Notes under the pieces: model-generated
What the model was told of the DNA's origin: nothing
What the model saw: only the letters and a program-made list of their open reading frames with translations
Databases searched by the model: none
Source: Selenomonadaceae bacterium
GTDB taxonomy: Bacteria; Bacillota; Negativicutes; Selenomonadales; Selenomonadaceae
Direction: 5' to 3'
Assembly (NCBI GenBank): GCA_017535925.1
Contig: JAFXTD010000020.1
Span: 20,930 to 84,929 of the forward strand
Length of the DNA: 64,000 nt
Position numbers and translations under genes: made by a program
Part shown: positions 8,651 to 16,348 of the stretch, piece by piece
Layout: each line of letters begins with the position of its first letter
Numbering within the stretch: the first letter of the stretch is position 1

Positions 8651-9588
8651 AGCAGGCAAGCGGCAGTCAAAAATAAAATCGTGGCGGTGTACATCATGCG
8701 AACGGCTCCCGATATGTGCGCCGCCTCCAAACTTTCATTCGGCTCACCCATGTAAGCTCTGAAATGCGGTTCACCGAAATAATAATTCGTTCCGCCCAGT
8801 CGAATGTTCAATGCACCCGCGACGGTTGCTTCAGCCCAGCCGCCGTTCGGGCTCGGATGTTTTTGCGCATCTCGTTTCATCATTTTAAAGGCGTTCTTGA
8901 AGTCGAGGTTCAGGACAATCGCCGCGCCGATAAAAAGAATTGCCGTCAAGCGAGCGGGAATAAAATTTGCAACGTCGTCGAGGCGAGCCGCCACTCTTCC
9001 GAAGTAAAAATATTTTTCGTTCTTGTAGCCGAGCATGGAATCCATCGTGTTGATTGCGCGATAGGTGACGGCGAGCGGCAAGCCTCCGATTGCGAAATAA
9101 AACAGCGGCGAAATAATTCCGTCAACGGTATTCTCTGCGACGGTCTCTACCGTGGCGCGGGCAATTTCCGCCTCGTTGAGGTTTTGAGTATCGCGTCCGA
9201 CAATCCAACCGACCTTTTCGCGGGCAAGAATGATATTTTCCTGCGTCAACAAAAAATAAATTTCATTGGCGGCATCGGCAAGAGAGCGCGGCGAAATCAT
9301 GAAGCTCAACACCGACGCTTGAAAAAAAATCTGCAAGACGAGACCCGGAATATTTTTTGTTAAAGTTTCAATGCCGAAGCCGATAAGAAAACTTATCGTG
9401 ATGACGATACAGACCAAGACTCCGCCTTTGAAAATTTTTGTCTTCGGGCTGTCGAAGTCGCGGCGCAAAATTTTTTCGAGTGCCGAAATCAAATTGCCAA
9501 TCAACACGACGGGATGAAATTTGCTGCGCGGGTCGCCGATAAGCGCGTCAATCAAAAACGCAACGACAGCCGCAATCATTGAACTCAT
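8647..9588 (-). CDS. cbiB: Adenosylcobinamide-phosphate synthase CbiB
   Basis: CbiB/CobD attaches aminopropanol (or its phosphate) to adenosylcobyric acid late in cobalamin synthesis, at the inner membrane. The protein has several hydrophobic helices and the family segments IDALIGDPRSKFHPVVLIG, ATVETVAENTVDGIISPLFY and HPSPNGGWAEATVAGAL. The ATG at 9588 follows a GGAG at seven bases, so I prefer it to the in-frame ATG at 9600, which has no SD. Other cobalamin genes in the window (cbiE, cbiH) are scattered, so there is no single cob operon here. No cobalamin riboswitch was seen upstream. Confidence 0.93.
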   Translation of the reverse strand: MSSMIAAVVAFLIDALIGDPRSKFHPVVLIGNLISALEKILRRDFDSPKTKIFKGGVLVCIVITISFLIGFGIETLTKNIPGLVLQIFFQASVLSFMISPRSLADAANEIYFLLTQENIILAREKVGWIVGRDTQNLNEAEIARATVETVAENTVDGIISPLFYFAIGGLPLAVTYRAINTMDSMLGYKNEKYFYFGRVAARLDDVANFIPARLTAILFIGAAIVLNLDFKNAFKMMKRDAQKHPSPNGGWAEATVAGALNIRLGGTNYYFGEPHFRAYMGEPNESLEAAHISGAVRMMYTATILFLTAACLL

Positions 9589-9618
9589 ATTGAACTCCAT
9601 TTCAGGTTTTAGTTTTTT

Positions 9619-9654
9619 CTAACAGCTAACAGCTAACCGCTAACAGCTAACAGC
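9619..9654. repeat. Heptamer array CTAACAG x5
   Basis: Five consecutive units of CTAACAG (the third is CTAACCG) lie between the divergent cbiB and the ChbG/HpnK-like gene. This is the cleanest single-direction array in the window and the reference for the family. Confidence 0.85.
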
Positions 9655-9700
9655 TTATTTTCGGGCGGATAAAAATTTTTCCTGCGAAGGAGGCTTTAAC

Positions 9701-10552
9701 TTGAAAAAAATAATCGTGAACGCGGACGACTTCGGGCGACACGAATTGATTAATCGGGCGGTCGAACGTGCGTTCAATGCGGGTTGCTTGAAGTCGACGA
9801 CGCTCATGGCGGGCGGCATTGCCTTCGACGACGCCGTTAATATTGCAAAAAAAAATTCGGGCTTGGGCATCGGGATTCATTTCACGCTCGCCAACGGCAA
9901 CCCTGTCCTCCCGCCGAAAGAAATTCCCTCGCTCGTCACGGAGGAAGGAATTTTTCACGACAACTATATAAAATTTCTCAAGCGATATTTGAGCGGAAAA
10001 ATTTCATTGTTTGAAGTTCGGTCGGAACTCGCCGCGCAGCTGGAAAAAATTTTGAACGCGGGCTTGACGTTGACGCACTTCGACAGCCATCAACACCTGC
10101 ACCACGTGCCGGGCATTATCGAAATAAGTTTGAAGTTGGCGCAGGCGGCGGGAATCAAATCAATGCGCGTGGCGAACACAAAACTTTTCGACGGCGAACT
10201 TGACAATCTCGGAAAATTTTTCGGACGATTGGGCTTGGGCTCTTTGGCGAAGCTTGCAGCTCATGCGGCTCACAAAAAAAATTTCACGACGCCCGAAAAT
10301 TTTGCGGGTATCGTCGCGGGCGAATCGGTCGACGAAAATTTTATGCTCAACCGAATTGAAAATCTGCGCGAGGGCACGACGGAGGTCATGTTGCATCCCG
10401 GCATTGACAATAAAATTTTGCAAGACTTCTGCCGCTGGGAGCACGACTTCGAGGCGGAACTTGCCGCCGTAACATCGCCGAAGGTTTTAAAAACGCTTGC
10501 CGAGAAAAATATTTTCGCGATAAATTTTTCAGACTTGAGGTTGAATCAATGA
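9701..10552 (+). CDS. ChbG/HpnK-like (YdjC) carbohydrate deacetylase
   Basis: The 283-residue protein belongs to the YdjC/ChbG family of metal-dependent deacetylases that remove N-acetyl groups from sugars. NADDFG at residues 7-12 supplies catalytic and metal aspartates. THFDSHQHLHHVP (about residues 127-139) gives the metal histidines, and a later LHPG completes the site. The start is TTG 9701 with a strong SD (AAGGAGG). The following gtrA overlaps by ATGA. The pairing with a GtrA-type flippase suggests modification of a lipid-linked sugar, as in HpnK-type glycolipid pathways. The substrate is inferred. Confidence 0.83.
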   Translation: MKKIIVNADDFGRHELINRAVERAFNAGCLKSTTLMAGGIAFDDAVNIAKKNSGLGIGIHFTLANGNPVLPPKEIPSLVTEEGIFHDNYIKFLKRYLSGKISLFEVRSELAAQLEKILNAGLTLTHFDSHQHLHHVPGIIEISLKLAQAAGIKSMRVANTKLFDGELDNLGKFFGRLGLGSLAKLAAHAAHKKNFTTPENFAGIVAGESVDENFMLNRIENLREGTTEVMLHPGIDNKILQDFCRWEHDFEAELAAVTSPKVLKTLAEKNIFAINFSDLRLNQ

Positions 10553-10932
10553 CAAGAGAACGCATGTTGGAAATAATTCGCTTCTGCTTCGTGGGCGGCG
10601 TGTCGTTCCTTATGGACTACTCGATACTCTTCGCGCTCACGGAATTTGCGGGCGTCTACTACCTTTACTCGTCGGCGATTTCCTTCAGCATAACGGTCGT
10701 GTTCAATTATTGGCTTTGCGTCATTTACGTTTTCAAAGACGCGCAAAAGCAAACGACTCGACGCGCGATAATTTTTTTCGGGACGGGCGTCGTCGGCTTG
10801 GGGCTCAATCAACTTTGCATGTGGTTTTTCGTCGACGTTGCCGGCTTGTATTACATGATTGCAAAAATTTTCGCGACCGCCATCGTCACGATTTGGAATT
10901 ACTTGACCAAACGCAAAGCCGTCACGGGTTAG
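10549..10932 (+). CDS. GtrA-family membrane protein
   Basis: A 127-residue protein with four hydrophobic helices and the GtrA pattern (IIRFCFVGGVSFLMDYSILFAL at the N-terminus, KIFATAIVTIWNYLTKRKAV at the end). GtrA proteins are thought to move polyprenyl-phosphate sugars across the inner membrane or to assist glycan modification. It is translationally coupled to the deacetylase gene (ATGA overlap). It converges on the tubulin-like gene with an 11-base overlap. Confidence 0.88.
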   Translation: MTRERMLEIIRFCFVGGVSFLMDYSILFALTEFAGVYYLYSSAISFSITVVFNYWLCVIYVFKDAQKQTTRRAIIFFGTGVVGLGLNQLCMWFFVDVAGLYYMIAKIFATAIVTIWNYLTKRKAVTG

Positions 10933-12310
10933 CGCAAGTGTCATAGAGCCTCCGCAAAAATTTTCCGAAGCCTTTGACCGTCGAATCGAATTTGAAAGGT
11001 TCCGTCAAGCGATAAAAAATTTCGTGAATCGTCAGCTTGGATTTATTGCCGTCGAGGGCGGCGAAAAGTTTTTTGTCGACGAGCCGCGCAGGATTCGCCT
11101 CGAACATCGCGGGATTTATCAAAAAAACTTCGCGCCCGTCAAGAGTTTCAATCTGCTTGAGCCACGCCGCGAACGCCTCCGCATAAAAATTAAAATTCAC
11201 AACGTCGGGGGCAATCAAGTCGACGCCGTCAAGAAAATCCACGAACCAAGGATATTTGTAAGTCTTCGCCTCGCCGGAAATCAAATCGTTGAGCGCGGGC
11301 TTAATCAAATGGACGTAAGCAAAAATAAATCGGGCGAATTGAACGAAACGTTCGCTCGAATCAGGAAAGTCGCTCCAAGAAAATTTATCGCGTTCGTGTC
11401 GGCAAATGTACTTGAAAATTTTCGGTGCGTGAAGAGGTCGCGCATAAAAATCCGCCGCCGCCAATGCCGCATAGAGTTCGACGACGTGAGCCTCGTTGCG
11501 CTGATTCGCCGAGCCGACCGAAAATTCTTTCACGGGTGTCATGACCGAATCGCCGACAAAATACGTCGTGTCGAAAAGATTTTCTTTCTCCGAATAATAT
11601 TTCAAAGCCGCCTTTGTGTTCGGCAAAAAGTTTTCGCTGTGAGCAAAAAGTTCGTCGAGCTTTTCGTCGGGCGTGAAGCTGAAGTAGGGCAGAATCAAAA
11701 CGCCGCCGATTGAAATTCTGTCCGCGTAGTCGACAAGATTATTTTTCAGCAAGCGTGCAATCGTCGGAAGACCCGCAGCACCCGTGCCTCCGAAGACCGA
11801 GCCTGCCAAAAAAATTTTCACGGAGTCGCCCTCGCTGACGATCTTTTCAATCTGCGCGGTCAACTTCGAGCCGTCGTCAAATTTTTTCGCAAGGACAGCC
11901 GCACCGATCGAGGGGTGTCCGCGAAAGCCTTCGTTGAGCGTCGTGTCACGCTCTTTTTTTGTGTAAAGAATTTCGTAAAGCTTGCCGGCGGGCGTGTTGC
12001 TGTGATGATAAAATTCAATCAAATCGTCGAGGGTCTTGTCGTGTCCCGTAGGATTCCAAGGGAAAGGGCGCACGATTGAAATTTTATTTTTGAACAGCGG
12101 CGTATCGTTGCCGACGGAAAAATTTTGGAAGACGGAAAAATTATTCAGCGCGGTCGAAGTACGTTCGAGGTTGCCGTTGCCGACATCGGGGTCAATCGCC
12201 GCGATATAAAGTCGTTCGTTTTCGGGCAAGAGCCCCGCGATACAAAGATGCGTCAAGCTTTCCATAACCTTCGCGCCGGTGCCGCCGATTGAAATAAAAT
12301 AATAGCTCAT
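10922..12310 (-). CDS. Divergent prokaryotic tubulin-like GTPase
   Basis: This 462-residue protein is distinct from the FtsZ-like gene at the window start. Residues 3-17 (YYFISIGGTGAKVME) form a tubulin-type first nucleotide loop. Residues 168-185 contain LAGSVFGGTGAAGLPTIA, the equivalent of the tubulin signature GGGTGTG. I could not place a clear NxDxxD/E synergy loop, so GTP hydrolysis by polymerisation is uncertain. Tubulin_2 and FtsZ-like families outside division have been proposed to act in membrane remodelling. Start ATG 12310 has SD GGAGG. It lies downstream of a lipoprotein, a membrane protein, a YrbL-like gene and an LCP gene on the same strand. Confidence 0.7.
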   Translation of the reverse strand: MSYYFISIGGTGAKVMESLTHLCIAGLLPENERLYIAAIDPDVGNGNLERTSTALNNFSVFQNFSVGNDTPLFKNKISIVRPFPWNPTGHDKTLDDLIEFYHHSNTPAGKLYEILYTKKERDTTLNEGFRGHPSIGAAVLAKKFDDGSKLTAQIEKIVSEGDSVKIFLAGSVFGGTGAAGLPTIARLLKNNLVDYADRISIGGVLILPYFSFTPDEKLDELFAHSENFLPNTKAALKYYSEKENLFDTTYFVGDSVMTPVKEFSVGSANQRNEAHVVELYAALAAADFYARPLHAPKIFKYICRHERDKFSWSDFPDSSERFVQFARFIFAYVHLIKPALNDLISGEAKTYKYPWFVDFLDGVDLIAPDVVNFNFYAEAFAAWLKQIETLDGREVFLINPAMFEANPARLVDKKLFAALDGNKSKLTIHEIFYRLTEPFKFDSTVKGFGKFLRRLYDTCANP

Positions 12311-12326
12311 AACCGCCTCCAAAAAA

Positions 12327-12354
12327 TTAGGAATTAGGATTTAGGAATTAGGAA
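12327..12354. repeat. Heptamer array TTAGGAA x4
   Basis: Four units (TTAGGAA, TTAGGAT, TTAGGAA, TTAGGAA) lie just upstream of the tubulin-like gene. The same unit reappears at the right edge of the window after hisIE. Confidence 0.85.
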
Positions 12355-12412
12355 TGATTTGCGCATTTAACTCTTCACTCTTTTGAGGTTATCAACATGC
12401 TCCAATGAATCG

Positions 12413-12973
12413 TCAATAAAATTTTACGCAGGCTCGCTCTTTGGGTATCGGGTCAACGACTGCTTCGGGGATTGCTCCCATCGTAAAACCGCCCGGCAAC
12501 CAATAAGAATTTGCGCCTTCCTCGTTGCCGTCGGGCATTCGCAAATTCAAATCGGATATTTCAAAAATGTCAAGCCGAACCAAGCCGCCTTGCGAGGAAA
12601 AATATCCTTCGGTGAAGCTCAAAGATTTTTCGTAAACGGAAATGTCTCCGCCGAATTTTTTATCAATCTCGTCGCAAATATATTTCGGCATGACAAAGCA
12701 ACCGTCCGCCCGCCCGATTGTCTTCGACGGAACAACGTATTTATTGTAGCTTTCCAAACCCATTACGATTGAAACGCCGTCACGAAATTTTTTCAAGTGA
12801 TTGCGGATGTATCTTTTTGATAAGTAAGTGCTCGGAGCGGGGCGCGTGCCCTTTTCCATTGCCGTGATACGAACTGCCTGCTCAATGGTGAAACTTTTCG
12901 CCGTCGTCGGTGCGCAAGAAAATAATATCGATAAAATTATTCCCGCGATTATCGCCGAAAAAATTTTACGCAT
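12413..12973 (-). CDS. Putative lipoprotein of unknown function
   Basis: The roughly 186-residue protein has a lipoprotein signal (MRKIFSAIIAGIILSILFSC, cysteine at about residue 20), so it should be tethered to the outer face of a membrane. The mature part is mixed and unremarkable (GRADGCFVMPKYICDEIDKKF; a proline/glycine-rich C-terminus). I recognise no family. ATG 12973 has an SD (GGAG) and is preferred over 12982. It lies downstream of a four-helix membrane protein and may be co-transcribed with the YrbL-like and LCP genes. Confidence 0.6.
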   Translation of the reverse strand: MRKIFSAIIAGIILSILFSCAPTTAKSFTIEQAVRITAMEKGTRPAPSTYLSKRYIRNHLKKFRDGVSIVMGLESYNKYVVPSKTIGRADGCFVMPKYICDEIDKKFGGDISVYEKSLSFTEGYFSSQGGLVRLDIFEISDLNLRMPDGNEEGANSYWLPGGFTMGAIPEAVVDPIPKERACVKFY

Positions 12974-12994
12974 GAAAATCACTCCATGAAATTT

Positions 12995-13495
12995 TTAATC
13001 GACTTTGCCGGTTCTTTTTAAAATCAGTCGTGCGCCCGGCGGCGTGTACTTGAAGGCGAGCGGCGTCGTGAAAATTGTAAGCAGCCAATAGCCCAAGCCC
13101 GTGAAGATTATTGCGAACAGAGCGAAAATTATTCCGTTGAGTTTTATTCCGATAATCGGTGCGTAAAAATGCGCGACGCCCAAACTTATCGCCAAAGACG
13201 TTGCCATTAATGCCGCCCAAAAAATTCTCTTGCCCGCGCCCGAAGCCTCGTCGACCGTGAAAAAAAATCTTGACGTGAGGAACCAGCCCAGTGCACAAAG
13301 TCCGTTCAGCAAACCCGCCGCCCGTGTCAAAGCAAAATATTTTTCCAACCACCGCGAATAGTTCATGTTGTCGGAGGCGGTCGCCAATTTGTGACCCGTC
13401 ACGTTCGCGCCCAAATAATATGCTGCCGCGATACAAATCACCGTTGCCGCCGCGATTAAAAATATTTTCACAACCGTCCGCGTCGTTCGATTCAT
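12995..13495 (-). CDS. Four-helix membrane protein, unknown function
   Basis: The 166-residue protein has four hydrophobic stretches (about residues 8-29, 58-76, 88-108 and 118-142) and short polar loops. No family was recognised. Its ATG overlaps the TGA of the YrbL-like gene (ATGA), so the two are translationally coupled. The following lipoprotein gene begins 21 bases later. The arrangement hints at a small envelope module with the LCP enzyme. Confidence 0.65.
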   Translation of the reverse strand: MNRTTRTVVKIFLIAAATVICIAAAYYLGANVTGHKLATASDNMNYSRWLEKYFALTRAAGLLNGLCALGWFLTSRFFFTVDEASGAGKRIFWAALMATSLAISLGVAHFYAPIIGIKLNGIIFALFAIIFTGLGYWLLTIFTTPLAFKYTPPGARLILKRTGKVD

Positions 13496-14100
13496 AAACT
13501 TTCAAGCCTCCGCAAAAATTCTTCCGAGAAAATTTTTCCGTAATCCGAACGCATCAATTCGCAGAAGCGCAACCAATATTTTTTTGCACGCTTGAGAGCA
13601 AAGTAGTCGAAGTAATACGGCAGAGGAACGAAAGTTGCAATGCCGATGTTGTCAATGATTCGGACGCGGCGTTCGGTCGGCGAAGTTCTTTGCACAAGAT
13701 AGTTATCGGGGTCGACGCCCGCCAATAAAAATTTTTCGTCGAAGTAAGTTTGCTTGAAGTCGAGGAGAAGTTTTTCGGTCGAGGGCAAAAGATTTTTATC
13801 GGCAATTGTATCGTCGAGGACGTTGAGCATCGTTTGACAAACTTTGCCGTCGTAATCGAGGACGCGTTCAAAGAGATAACCCTTGCCTTTGGAAGTCTCA
13901 ACCTCGCCGAAAAATTTCGTGAGGAGCGTCATTTTATCTGCGCGGTTGCCCAAAGCTTTTCGATAGCGGGACTCTTTGGCGAAGTCGGGGTCGTCGGGCG
14001 TGTGAAGAATTTTCACGCAAAGATTTTTGTCGGTCGGGTGAGCGTAAACGGTTTTGTGATTGCCCACGCCCAAATACAAATCGTCAGTCAGAATAATCAT
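13492..14100 (-). CDS. YrbL-like (PhoP-regulatory network) kinase-fold protein
   Basis: The roughly 202-residue protein matches the YrbL pattern: a short glycine loop region (LYLGVGNHKTVYAHP), a lysine strand (NLCVKIL), ESRYRKAL, then LAGVDPDNYLVQ and the acidic IIDNIG near residue 150. YrbL proteins have an atypical protein-kinase fold and poorly known roles; in enterobacteria the gene is PhoP-controlled. Start is ATG 14100 at nine bases from GAGG, right after the LCP stop. The gene downstream overlaps by ATGA. Kinase activity is unproven. Confidence 0.65.
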   Translation of the reverse strand: MIILTDDLYLGVGNHKTVYAHPTDKNLCVKILHTPDDPDFAKESRYRKALGNRADKMTLLTKFFGEVETSKGKGYLFERVLDYDGKVCQTMLNVLDDTIADKNLLPSTEKLLLDFKQTYFDEKFLLAGVDPDNYLVQRTSPTERRVRIIDNIGIATFVPLPYYFDYFALKRAKKYWLRFCELMRSDYGKIFSEEFLRRLESL

Positions 14101-14102
14101 GC

Positions 14103-15512
14103 TCAATACCTCGTTTTCGGTGCTTCATTTCTCGTCGGCTCATTGAATGGTTCGTTGACTTCGGGGACGGGTTGCCGTTCGATTATCGGTTCGTCAATCG
14201 CGGGTCTGTCGTTTGAAGTGGTTCGGTCGTTGTCATAGGTGCGTCTGTCGTTTGAAGTCGTGCGGTCGTTTTCGTAAGTCTGTCTGTCGTTTAAAGTTGT
14301 TCGGTCGTTTTCGTAAGTCTGTCTGTCTCTTGAAGTGGTTCGTTCGTTTTCATAAGTGCGCCTGTCGTTTGAAGTGGTTCGGTCGTTTTCGTAAGTCTGT
14401 CTGTCTCTTGAAGTCGGTCTGTCGTTTTCAAAAGTGCGGCGGGTTGTCCGCTCCTCCAAACTGCGTCGGCTTTCACGAACGGGCTTGCCTATGCTGACAT
14501 CGTCGTCGGGCACGTCTTTGGCTCCGGAAGGAATCGATTCGTTGTATTCGCGAGCGGCTCTTTCAAAACGTTCTCTCAAATACGGGTCGACGGAAATTCC
14601 CAACGCGTCGGCGACGGAAATTCTCATCAGCTCCACGTCGGGTATCCAATAGCTTATATCGTCAATGTAAAGCGGGTAGCCCGGCACCATGTCGGTTTCA
14701 AGTCCGTTTTGTTGAGCGGCTTTGAGTGCGCCCGCCAATTCGAGGAGCTGCCTCAATGACATATCGGTTTCGACGGCGTCGATAATTTCGCGAACGATTT
14801 TCGGAATGCGCGGGACAATTTCGGGCGAAGTGACTTTATCCATGCAAGCCTCCATGAAAGCCTGTTGACGTTTGACGCGCCCGATATCTCCTTCCGAATC
14901 ACGATAGCGCACGTAAGTCACGGCGGTCTTGCCGTCCATGTGCTGTTGACCGGGATAGAGGTCGATAACCAGTCCGCCGTTGTCGTCCCAAGGGTCTTCG
15001 TAAAACATGCGCTTTTCAACATCGATATCCACGCCGCCGATTGCGTCAATGATTTTTACGAAGCTGTTCGTGTCAATCAAAACGTAGTGGTCAATGTCAA
15101 TGCCGAGAAAATTTTCGACGGTGGATTTGGAGAGGTCGACACCGCCGTAAGCGTAAGCCGCGTTGATTTTGTCGTAACCGAGCCCGCGAATTTTAACACG
15201 AGTATCACGCGGCACGGATAGGAGCGTTGCTTGGTCGAGGCGCGGGTCAATCGTTGCAATCATCATCGTATCCGAACGCCCGACATCATCCTCGCGCTTG
15301 TCTACGCCCATGATTAAAACTATCGATTTGTCTTTGGCTTTTATGAGTTCTTCCTCTTTGTTGTTGACGATTCGCCGCACGGGATTTTCATCGTCAAGCA
15401 GACTCGACGAAGCAAACATCGCGCCCGCCAATGCCGAAGCCGCAAAGCACAACACAAGGAAGATTATCGGCAAAATATTTCGTTTTGGTTTTTTCCGGTC
15501 GTTATTGTCCAA
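14103..15512 (-). CDS. LytR-CpsA-Psr wall-glycopolymer transferase with repeat tail
   Basis: The 469-residue protein has a single N-terminal membrane helix (about residues 12-34) and an extracytoplasmic LCP domain. Hallmarks are GVDKREDDVGRSDTMM, SVPRDTRVKI, the KINAAYAYGG segment and TYVRYRDSEGDIGRVKRQQ. LCP enzymes transfer polyprenyl-pyrophosphate-linked glycopolymers onto peptidoglycan or other acceptors. After residue 359 it carries six 13-residue repeats rich in N, D, R and T, then a proline/glutamate tail. The start is TTG 15512 with SD GAGGG. The YrbL-like gene follows at once. Confidence 0.88.
   Translation of the reverse strand: MDNNDRKKPKRNILPIIFLVLCFAASALAGAMFASSSLLDDENPVRRIVNNKEEELIKAKDKSIVLIMGVDKREDDVGRSDTMMIATIDPRLDQATLLSVPRDTRVKIRGLGYDKINAAYAYGGVDLSKSTVENFLGIDIDHYVLIDTNSFVKIIDAIGGVDIDVEKRMFYEDPWDDNGGLVIDLYPGQQHMDGKTAVTYVRYRDSEGDIGRVKRQQAFMEACMDKVTSPEIVPRIPKIVREIIDAVETDMSLRQLLELAGALKAAQQNGLETDMVPGYPLYIDDISYWIPDVELMRISVADALGISVDPYLRERFERAAREYNESIPSGAKDVPDDDVSIGKPVRESRRSLEERTTRRTFENDRPTSRDRQTYENDRTTSNDRRTYENERTTSRDRQTYENDRTTLNDRQTYENDRTTSNDRRTYDNDRTTSNDRPAIDEPIIERQPVPEVNEPFNEPTRNEAPKTRY
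14202..14435. repeat. 39-bp tandem repeat x6 inside the LCP gene
   Basis: Six in-frame 39-base units encode variants of TYENDRTTSNDRR. The units differ by point changes only, so the array is a coding minisatellite, not a CRISPR. It makes a strongly charged, disordered C-terminal tail. Confidence 0.85.
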
Positions 15513-15614
15513 TGCAACACCCTCTAAGAAATTATTAAACGCCGCAAATTATATCACAGCGCAAAAAAAAAATCCGCCTTTCCTCGCGGGCGAACGGAAA
15601 AATTTTTCGAACGG

Positions 15615-16238
15615 TCATTGAACGATTAATATGCAGTGCTTGACGGGTTCGGCTTGAGCGGCGGCGGCGAGGGTCGTCGTGAAAATTTTTTCGTCGGGGT
15701 AGGAAAGCTTTTCGCAAATCGTGACGGAAGAATTTTTTTCCCAACCGCACTCAAGCAAAATCTTCGAGACGGTCGAGGAATTGAATTCGGCATCCGTCAA
15801 CAGTCCCAAAATTTTTCCCGCAGAATATTTCAAAGCCGCCCGCGCAGGTTGCCTCCCGTGAAAGCTCAAGAGTGTTGCGTCGTGCCAAGGCAAAGAAATT
15901 TTTGCAAAGGCGAGCTGCATTGCGCTGATTGAAGGAACAACTTCGATTGATTCGGGCGGAAAATTTTTTCGGAGCAGGTCAAGCATTGAGTAATAGCCGG
16001 GGTCTCCGCTGACCATGACAACGACATCGGCGATTAAAATTTTTTCGCGGATAAAATTCAGCGGCGCGTCGAGGTCGCGGGTTATCGCACAAGTTATCTG
16101 ATTCGTCGAGGCAAATTGATTGAGCGCACGCCTCCCTCCGACCAAAAATTCAGCCGAACGAATTTTTTTCAGCGCGGCGGGCGAAATAAAATCTTCACTG
16201 CCCGGCCCGATTCCCGCAACGATAATTTTTTTTTCCAA
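15615..16238 (-). CDS. cbiE: Cobalt-precorrin-7 C5-methyltransferase CbiE
   Basis: CbiE methylates C5 of the corrin ring in the anaerobic cobalamin pathway. The roughly 207-residue protein has the tetrapyrrole-methylase start (IIVAGIGPGSEDFISPAAL), the SAM loop VVMVSGDPGYYSML (about residues 72-85) and a LLSFHGR segment typical of CbiE. No CbiT domain follows, so the C15 methylation/decarboxylation partner must be elsewhere. TTG 16238 has GAGGTG at good spacing and is preferred over ATG 16265. The gene is isolated, facing the kinase operon. Confidence 0.85.
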   Translation of the reverse strand: MEKKIIVAGIGPGSEDFISPAALKKIRSAEFLVGGRRALNQFASTNQITCAITRDLDAPLNFIREKILIADVVVMVSGDPGYYSMLDLLRKNFPPESIEVVPSISAMQLAFAKISLPWHDATLLSFHGRQPARAALKYSAGKILGLLTDAEFNSSTVSKILLECGWEKNSSVTICEKLSYPDEKIFTTTLAAAAQAEPVKHCILIVQ

Positions 16239-16292
16239 ACGATTCACCTCGCCCGAAATTTTCAACGAGCCGAAAATTTTTCCTGCCTTCGA

Positions 16293-16320
16293 TTGCGCAA
16301 TTCATTTTTTGTAATATAAT
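16293..16320 (+). promoter_or_regulatory. Sigma70-type promoter of the kinase/chaperone operon
   Basis: TTGCGC, a 16-base spacer and a perfect TATAAT lie about 30 bases ahead of the kinase ATG at 16349. It is the only good promoter I see for the five-gene operon. Confidence 0.65.
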
Positions 16321-16348
16321 TAATCGGAAATTTTATGGAGGTGAGGTT

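Noticed and set aside
9589..9700. Cobalamin riboswitch near cbiB (and near cbiH at 59362-59400)
   Set aside because: No B12-box-like sequence. The gaps are filled by heptamer arrays or a MITE-like repeat.
14202..14435. Possible CRISPR array
   Set aside because: Repeats are directly adjacent without unique spacers and are in frame within a gene. The intergenic heptamer arrays also lack a repeat-spacer structure.
14213..14497. Cys/Lys/Arg-rich repeat frame on the plus strand
   Set aside because: It is the complement of the 39-bp coding repeats of the LCP gene; no SD, and the repeat pattern is explained by the LCP tail.
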